A stretch of 47,881 nucleotides of DNA, from positions 1 to 47,881 of the forward strand of contig CAIJTR010000142.1 in assembly GCA_903823665.1 (NCBI GenBank), in the 5' to 3' direction. Below are positions 43,263 through 47,881 of the stretch, one piece after another. The stretch's first letter is position 1. Every line of letters starts with the position of its first letter. Source of the DNA: an uncultured Rhodospirillales bacterium. Its GTDB lineage: Bacteria > Pseudomonadota > Alphaproteobacteria > Acetobacterales > Acetobacteraceae. Under the pieces are notes generated by a model. It saw nothing but the letters and a program-made list of their open reading frames with translations, did no database searches and was not told where the DNA came from. The position numbers and the translations under genes were made by a program.

Positions 43263-44605
43263 GCCGTCTGGCGATCCTCGGGGCCATGCTCGCCACACTC
43301 ACGCTCACAGACGTGGGGCTCGGCCTGCACATTCTGCACGCGGATGGTGACCCGCTGAGCCAGACTGATTTCCGCGTTGTCGTGGTGCTCTCCGTCCCGG
43401 TCTATCTCGCCGCGTGCTGGCTGGTGCAGCAGCCCGGCCGAATGCCGTCGCTCTGGCTCATCCTCGGCATCGCGTTCGCCCTCCGCATCGCCCTGCTGAT
43501 CGCCCCGCCAATGCTCTCATCCGACATCTACCGCTACGTGTGGGACGGCATGGTGCAGAACGCCGGCATCAACCCCTATCTGCACATCCCCGCCGACGCC
43601 GCTCTGGCCAACCTGCGCGACACCGCGATCTACCCCAACATCAACCGCGCCGATTACGCCCCCACCATCTACCCGCCCTTCGCCGAAATGCTGTTCGCCG
43701 CCATCGCCGCAATCTCGCCCACGCTGCTCGCCATGAAAGCCGCGATGCTGGCGATGGAGGCCGTCACAATCTTCTGCCTGCTCCGCCTGCTGAACCTCGC
43801 CGGAAAACCCGCCGCCCAGGTGCTGATCTACGCCTGGAACCCGCTCGCCATCTGGGAGTTCGCCGGCAACGCGCACGTGGACGCCGCCGCCGCTGCGATG
43901 CTGGTGCTCGCCCTACTCCTCCGAGCCACCGCACGCCCCGGTCTGGCAGGCCTCACCCTCGGAGCCGCGATCCTCACCAAATTCCTGCCCGCCATCGCAG
44001 CCCCCGCCCTCTGGCAACGCGGAACCGCAGGCTGGCGCATCATCGCAGGCGCACTCTTCTGCGTCACCGCCCTTTACGCGTTCTACATCATCTGGGGAGA
44101 CGCCGGATCGCACGTGCTCGGCTTCCTCGGAGGCTACAGCGGCGAGGAAGGCCTGAACACCGGCAGCGGCATCTGGGCGCTCGCAGGCGTCGGACTCCTG
44201 ACCGACCTCCCAACCTGGGCCGCCCCGCTCTACCTCAGCCTCACCGCCATCGGCCTTGCCGCACTCGGCTGCTGGATCGCCTTCCGGGCACGCCCCAACC
44301 AAGGCACGCAGGCGGACACCATCCGCCTCTGCCGTGACGCCGCTTTGCTCGCAACCACCCTGATGCTCGCAATATCGCCACATTACCCGTGGTATTTCGT
44401 CTGGCTCGCAGCGCTGACCACGGTCACCCCGTCGCCCACCGCCATCTGGCTCTCTGCCGGCTCCATCCTGCTCTACGCCAACCCGCTGCCCGATCATTTC
44501 ATCTGGCAGTCCCTCGTCTTCGCCCCCGCCCTCCTCCTCGCCTTCCGCGAATACCGCGCGCGCCCGCTCGCTCCACCCATCCAAGCCCTACAAGGAAGTT
44601 TTTGA
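43259..44605 (+). CDS. GT87-like membrane glycosyltransferase
   Basis: The 448-residue inner-membrane protein has about ten hydrophobic segments and the GT-C periplasmic motif LSSDIYRYVWDGMVQNAG, with the SD acidic site. A further conserved region reads YPPFAEMLFAAIAAI and NPLAIWEFAGNAHVDAAAA. This resembles GT87/MptB-like mannosyltransferases, which use polyprenyl-phosphate hexoses. The GT2 gene at the end of the operon could supply such a donor. It overlaps DUF2064 by 4 nt and the radical SAM gene by one base. Confidence 0.8.
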   Translation: MSRLAILGAMLATLTLTDVGLGLHILHADGDPLSQTDFRVVVVLSVPVYLAACWLVQQPGRMPSLWLILGIAFALRIALLIAPPMLSSDIYRYVWDGMVQNAGINPYLHIPADAALANLRDTAIYPNINRADYAPTIYPPFAEMLFAAIAAISPTLLAMKAAMLAMEAVTIFCLLRLLNLAGKPAAQVLIYAWNPLAIWEFAGNAHVDAAAAAMLVLALLLRATARPGLAGLTLGAAILTKFLPAIAAPALWQRGTAGWRIIAGALFCVTALYAFYIIWGDAGSHVLGFLGGYSGEEGLNTGSGIWALAGVGLLTDLPTWAAPLYLSLTAIGLAALGCWIAFRARPNQGTQADTIRLCRDAALLATTLMLAISPHYPWYFVWLAALTTVTPSPTAIWLSAGSILLYANPLPDHFIWQSLVFAPALLLAFREYRARPLAPPIQALQGSF

Positions 44606-45657
44606 TGTCCAGCACCACGCTTGCGGACCCACGCCGCTATTTCGAGCAGATCGACGCCAAGCGTTCGTCCGAAGCCGAATCCCCGCCAGTGTGCCTCTAT
44701 CTGGAGGTCACCAACCGCTGCAACCTGCTCTGCGAAACCTGCCCACGCACGTTCGAGGAACTCGAGCCCCCCGCCGATTTGAGCTGGGAGCTGTTCACCA
44801 AGATCGTCGATCAGGTTCCGAACATCGCCCGCGTGGTGCTGCACGGCGTAGGCGAACCCATGCTGGTGAAAGACCTGTTCCGCATGGTCCGCTACCTGAA
44901 GGACCGCGGCACCTACGTGCTGTTCAACACCAACGGCACGCTGCTCAACCCCAAAAAGTTTCAGGAACTCTGCGACACCGGCCTCGACGAACTCCGCGTC
45001 TCGCTCGACGCCGCCGACCGCGAGACCTATGCCCGCGTCCGCGGCAAGGATTTCTTCGGCCGCATCGTGCGTGATGTCGGCAAATTCACCGCCTTCAAGC
45101 GCGAGAACAACATCAAAAACGCCCGCGTTTCGCTCTGGCTCACCGGCCTGAAAGAGACGGTCGATCAACTCCCCGACTTCGTCCGCCTCGCTGCCTCCAT
45201 GGGCGTCACCGAAGTCCACCTCCAACGCCTCGTGTTCGACAACGCAGGCTTCGGTCTCGCCCGGTCGGAGTTCTCGCTGTTCGAAACCACCGAGGACGAA
45301 GAACAGAAAGCCATCGACGCCGCCATCGAACTTGGCGCGCAGTTGGGCGTGGTGCTCGACGCCTCCGGTGCCACCGAACCCGGCCTCAGCCTGAAGCGCG
45401 CCGCCGATGACAAACCCTGGGCCACGTGCCGCAGGCCTTGGTCGCTGATGTATTTCACCGCCCATGGCCGCGCGTTGCCCTGCTGCATCGCGCCATTCTC
45501 CGCCCGTGGCTACGAAAACTACACCCTTGGCGATGCCACACAGCAAACTTTGCGCGAAATCTGGAACAGCCCCGCCTATCGCGACTTCCGCACCAACCTG
45601 CTCGGCGACGCCCCGCCGCTGCCATGCCAGGGCTGTGGACTACGATGGAGTCTGTAA
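44605..45657 (+). CDS. Radical SAM enzyme with SPASM domain
   Basis: The 350-residue protein carries the radical SAM cluster motif C39-x3-C43-x2-C46 in TNRCNLLCETCP. It then has HGVGEPMLVKDL and LFNTNGTLL, which are the SAM-binding GGE-like and strand-3 regions. The C-terminus has further cysteines (CRRPW, then PCCIAPF, then CQGCGLRW) of a SPASM domain, which binds extra Fe-S clusters. SPASM enzymes modify peptides, sugars or lipids. The context, between a GT-C and a GT2, suggests a sugar or lipid-linked substrate. Start ATG 44605 overlaps the upstream stop by one base. Confidence 0.88.
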   Translation: MSSTTLADPRRYFEQIDAKRSSEAESPPVCLYLEVTNRCNLLCETCPRTFEELEPPADLSWELFTKIVDQVPNIARVVLHGVGEPMLVKDLFRMVRYLKDRGTYVLFNTNGTLLNPKKFQELCDTGLDELRVSLDAADRETYARVRGKDFFGRIVRDVGKFTAFKRENNIKNARVSLWLTGLKETVDQLPDFVRLAASMGVTEVHLQRLVFDNAGFGLARSEFSLFETTEDEEQKAIDAAIELGAQLGVVLDASGATEPGLSLKRAADDKPWATCRRPWSLMYFTAHGRALPCCIAPFSARGYENYTLGDATQQTLREIWNSPAYRDFRTNLLGDAPPLPCQGCGLRWSL

Positions 45658-46334
45658 GCATAGTCATCCCCACCTTCAACGAGGTGGACAGCATCGCCCA
45701 GGTGCTCGGCGAATTCCCCGCCGAATACCGGGCCGATCTGATCGTTGCTGACGGCGGCAGCAAAGATGGCACGCAGGAAGCCGCCCGTGCCGCCGGCGCT
45801 CGCGTCATCGACGCCGGACGAGGCTACGGGCGCGCCTGCGCCCTGGGAGCCGCCGCCGCCATCGAAACCAGCACCGTCATCGTGTTCCTCGACGGTGACG
45901 GAGCCGACCGCGGCGACCTCATCGACCGCATCGCAGGCCCAGTACTGCGCGGCGAACAGGATTTCGTCCTAGCCTCCCGCACCCTCGGCAACCGCGATCC
46001 CGGCGCCATGAACTGGCACCAGGTCGTTGCCGGAAGGCTCGCCGGTTTCGGCATGGGTGCCCTTTATGGCCGCGCCTACACCGACATGTGCGCCTTCCGC
46101 GCCATCAGCCGCGAGGCGCTGGCTAGGCTCGACATGCAGGAAATGACCTACGGTTGGAACATCGAAATGCAGATGAAAGCCGCAAGAGCACGCCTGCGCA
46201 TCATTGAAGTGCCCATGCCCTATCGCTGCCGCATCGGTGGCGTATCCAAAGTTGCCGGATCAATGCAGGGAACTTTGAAAGCTGGCAGCCGCATCATCAG
46301 CACCTTCGTCCGGGTGGCCAGCGCAAAATCCTAG
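45645..46334 (+). CDS. Family 2 glycosyltransferase, polyprenyl-phosphate type
   Basis: The 229-residue cytoplasmic GT-A enzyme has SIVIPTFNEVDSIAQVL, IVADGGSKDGT and the metal-binding VIVFLDGDGADRGDL, with the dolichyl-phosphate-mannose-synthase-like ending (YGWNIEMQMKAARA, then EVPMPYRCRIGGVSKV). Such enzymes make polyprenyl-phosphate-hexose from a nucleotide sugar. Its product would be the expected donor for the GT87-like enzyme. ATG 45645 lies 13 nt inside the radical SAM gene, so translation is coupled. Confidence 0.88.
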   Translation: MESVSIVIPTFNEVDSIAQVLGEFPAEYRADLIVADGGSKDGTQEAARAAGARVIDAGRGYGRACALGAAAAIETSTVIVFLDGDGADRGDLIDRIAGPVLRGEQDFVLASRTLGNRDPGAMNWHQVVAGRLAGFGMGALYGRAYTDMCAFRAISREALARLDMQEMTYGWNIEMQMKAARARLRIIEVPMPYRCRIGGVSKVAGSMQGTLKAGSRIISTFVRVASAKS

Positions 46335-46336
46335 GA

Positions 46337-46364
46337 GCGTGATGACCGGAGGTCTGAATCACGC
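46337..46364. repeat. Inverted repeat, first of a REP-like pair
   Basis: GCGTGAT (46337-46343) and ATCACGC (46358-46364) form a perfect 7-bp inverted repeat with a 14-nt spacer. It follows the GT2 stop by 2 nt. Together with the next repeat it fills most of the 94-bp gap. Confidence 0.55.
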
Positions 46365-46381
46365 GACCCAACAAACAGCGA

Positions 46382-46417
46382 GATCATGATGGGTTTCAAT
46401 CAAAACGCATCATGATC
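46382..46417. repeat. Inverted repeat, second of a REP-like pair
   Basis: GATCATGATG (46382-46391) and CATCATGATC (46408-46417) form a perfect 10-bp inverted repeat with a 16-nt spacer. It resembles short palindromic repeats scattered in many alphaproteobacterial genomes. It abuts the GAGGAG ribosome-binding site of the next gene, so it may also affect that gene's translation. Confidence 0.65.
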
Positions 46418-46428
46418 GAGGAGCGAAA

Positions 46429-47553
46429 ATGGAAGATTTCGCGCTCGGCACCTTTCTCGCCCGCTGGTATCCCACCATGCGGCACAACCTCGCCGCGTCT
46501 GAATCCGAAACCTGGCGCGTGCCGGAACTTCTCGCCCTCGCCTCCCCGGATGACCTCGCGCGCTGGGATGATCTGGGCCTAGGCTACACCGACCCCAACG
46601 GAGCCGAATGGCTGCGCACCCGCATCGCCGAGGGTTACGAGCAAATCGACGCCACCCACATCATCGCCTGCGCCGGCGCACAAGAAGCCTTCAACCTCAC
46701 CCTGCGCGCCCTGCTCACCCTCGATGACCACGCCATTATCATCCTGCCCGCCTACCAACCCTGCGAAATGGCGATGTCCAACCTTTGCGCCACCACCGGC
46801 ATCGCGCTTGACGCAACACAAGGCTGGGCACTCGACATCGACGCCATCAAAGCCGCCATCCGCCCCAACACACGCCTCATCCTCATCAACTTCCCGAACA
46901 ACCCCACCGGCAAACTAATCGACGCGGACGCCTTCGACGCCCTCATCGCGCTTTGCCGCGAACACGGCCTATGGCTGATCAACGATGAAGTCTACCGCTT
47001 GATCGACCGAGATCCCACCCAACGCCTGCCCTGCGTTGCTGACGCCTACGAACTCGGTATTTCAATCGACGCCGTATCAAAAAGCATGGGCCTCCCTGGC
47101 CTGCGCGTCGGCTGGCTCGCCAGCAAAGACAAGAACCTGATCGCACACGTCAACAGCTTAAAATGCCGCGAATCACTCTGCCTCTCCGCACCCTCAGAAG
47201 TCCTCGCCCACATCGCCCTCGGAGCCGCTGATGCGCTGCTCTCTCGCAATCGAGAGATAGCACGCTCCAATCTCGAAGTGCTTGACGCCTTCATGCAAGA
47301 TCACGCCGACAGAGTGAGTTGGCACCGCTCGGAAGGCGGCGTCGTCGGCTACATCCGCTATCACGGTGACGTCGAAACATTCGCCACCAACCTCGCCCGA
47401 GACACCGGCACACTCGTGCTCCCCGCCAGCGTCTGGGCCTCTCGCCTCGCTGAACTCCCCACCGATCATTTCCGCGTCGGCTTTGGCAAGCTCAGCTTCA
47501 CGGAAGGTATCGCACGTCTCTCATTCGCGCTCAGCCAACGCCTCGCCGCCTGA
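46429..47553 (+). CDS. Class I/II aminotransferase, second copy
   Basis: The 374-residue PLP enzyme is distinct from the one at 41139. It has CAGAQEAFNLTLRALL, ILPAYQPCEM, INFPNNPTGKLI, INDEVYRL and the PLP lysine in AVSKSMGLPGLRVGW. The GAGGAG site at 46418-46423 gives a clear start at 46429. The fold-I class is clear but the substrate is not; some relatives act in amino-acid-derived natural product synthesis. It ends exactly where the convergent oxidoreductase begins, with no gap. Confidence 0.88.
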   Translation: MEDFALGTFLARWYPTMRHNLAASESETWRVPELLALASPDDLARWDDLGLGYTDPNGAEWLRTRIAEGYEQIDATHIIACAGAQEAFNLTLRALLTLDDHAIIILPAYQPCEMAMSNLCATTGIALDATQGWALDIDAIKAAIRPNTRLILINFPNNPTGKLIDADAFDALIALCREHGLWLINDEVYRLIDRDPTQRLPCVADAYELGISIDAVSKSMGLPGLRVGWLASKDKNLIAHVNSLKCRESLCLSAPSEVLAHIALGAADALLSRNREIARSNLEVLDAFMQDHADRVSWHRSEGGVVGYIRYHGDVETFATNLARDTGTLVLPASVWASRLAELPTDHFRVGFGKLSFTEGIARLSFALSQRLAA

Positions 47554-47881
47554 TCAGATCACGCAGCGTTCCAACAGCTTCTCACCCCGTGCTAGCCGGT
47601 CCGTCGCCAATGGCGAAAGATCAAGGCTGATAAACCCACCTTCCGCAATGAGCTCCGCCACCCCACGCCCAATCCCCGGTGCATGCTGCATGCCGTGCCC
47701 ACTGAACCCAGCCACATGCAACAGTGACGGTGCCGCCGGATGTGGGCCAACAATGCCGTTATGATCGAACAAATTCATGTCGTAATACCCAGCCCAACCA
47801 CCGGTCAGCTTCACTTCCTCAAACGCCGGAATGCGCGCCGCCAGAACCGGCCAGATGCGCTCAGCAAACACCGCCTCATCA
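47554..47881 (-). CDS. FAD-dependent oxidoreductase, C-terminal part (runs off the window)
   Basis: The last ~108 residues are visible: VLAARIPAFEEVKLTGGWAG, YDMNLFDHNGIVGPHP, and LHVAGFSGHGMQHAPGIGRG, which is the late FAD-binding segment of DAO-family oxidoreductases of the sarcosine/dimethylglycine type. The start and flavin Rossmann loop lie beyond 47881. It is convergent with the aminotransferase at 46429, giving a second aminotransferase/FAD-oxidase neighbour pair in the window. Confidence 0.8.
   Translation of the reverse strand, partial: DEAVFAERIWPVLAARIPAFEEVKLTGGWAGYYDMNLFDHNGIVGPHPAAPSLLHVAGFSGHGMQHAPGIGRGVAELIAEGGFISLDLSPLATDRLARGEKLLERCVI

Overview
The window reads as a GC-rich alphaproteobacterial chromosome, most likely Rhodospirillales/Acetobacteraceae. 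Supporting signs are a class I (archaeal-type) lysyl-tRNA synthetase, a DUF6489 protein, an alphaproteobacterial-style elongator tRNA-Met and strong GC bias at third codon positions. The genus is not resolved from sequence alone. Nearly all of the window is coding, with short gaps and many 1-4 nt start/stop overlaps.

Positions 1-8.6 kb are a surface-polysaccharide region. It holds the start of gmd (GDP-mannose 4,6-dehydratase), a large modular glycosyltransferase, a glycosyltransferase-like/FkbM-methyltransferase fusion, a second FkbM-type methyltransferase, a class I methyltransferase, a small unknown protein and a sulfotransferase. Genes at 0.5-5.7 kb are clearly more AT-rich than the rest, which suggests horizontal acquisition.

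Positions 8.7-16.4 kb form an islet. Two directly repeated remnants of the same tyrosine-recombinase C-terminus (61 identical bp, 7,477 bp apart) bracket a complete peptide-type ABC import operon (dppB-dppC-substrate-binding protein-metallophosphoesterase-fused DppDF ATPase) and a divergent RpiR regulator. A 7-3-7 palindrome lies inside a plausible operon promoter between them. The right-hand remnant ends 58 bp from the 3' end of tRNA-Met.

Positions 16.4-21 kb are a sulfur-trafficking operon on the minus strand: cysE, two cysteine desulfurases, an Isc-type ferredoxin broken by a -1 frameshift at an A-AAG-GGA heptamer, mnmA, then tRNA-Met(CAU). Serine acetylation feeds cysteine synthesis, the desulfurases release sulfur, and MnmA uses it to thiolate tRNA.

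Positions 21-42.3 kb are mainly housekeeping genes: an alpha/beta hydrolase, tyrS, a DUF1272 protein, a double retropepsin-like protease coupled to purD, xseA, a cold-shock protein, a LysE exporter, a MaoC hydratase, an orphan peptide-binding protein, a DUF6489 protein, a GT-C-like membrane protein, a DinG-type helicase, class I lysS next to an MprF-like protein with a shortened synthase domain, and an aminotransferase/FAD-oxidoreductase pair.

Positions 42.5-46.3 kb are a tight four-gene operon: a DUF2064 transferase, a GT87-like membrane glycosyltransferase, a radical SAM/SPASM enzyme and a polyprenyl-phosphate-type GT2. It looks like an undescribed lipid-linked glycan or glycolipid pathway and is my best candidate for a new system. 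Two palindromic REP-like repeats follow it, then another aminotransferase and the 3' part of a second FAD oxidoreductase.
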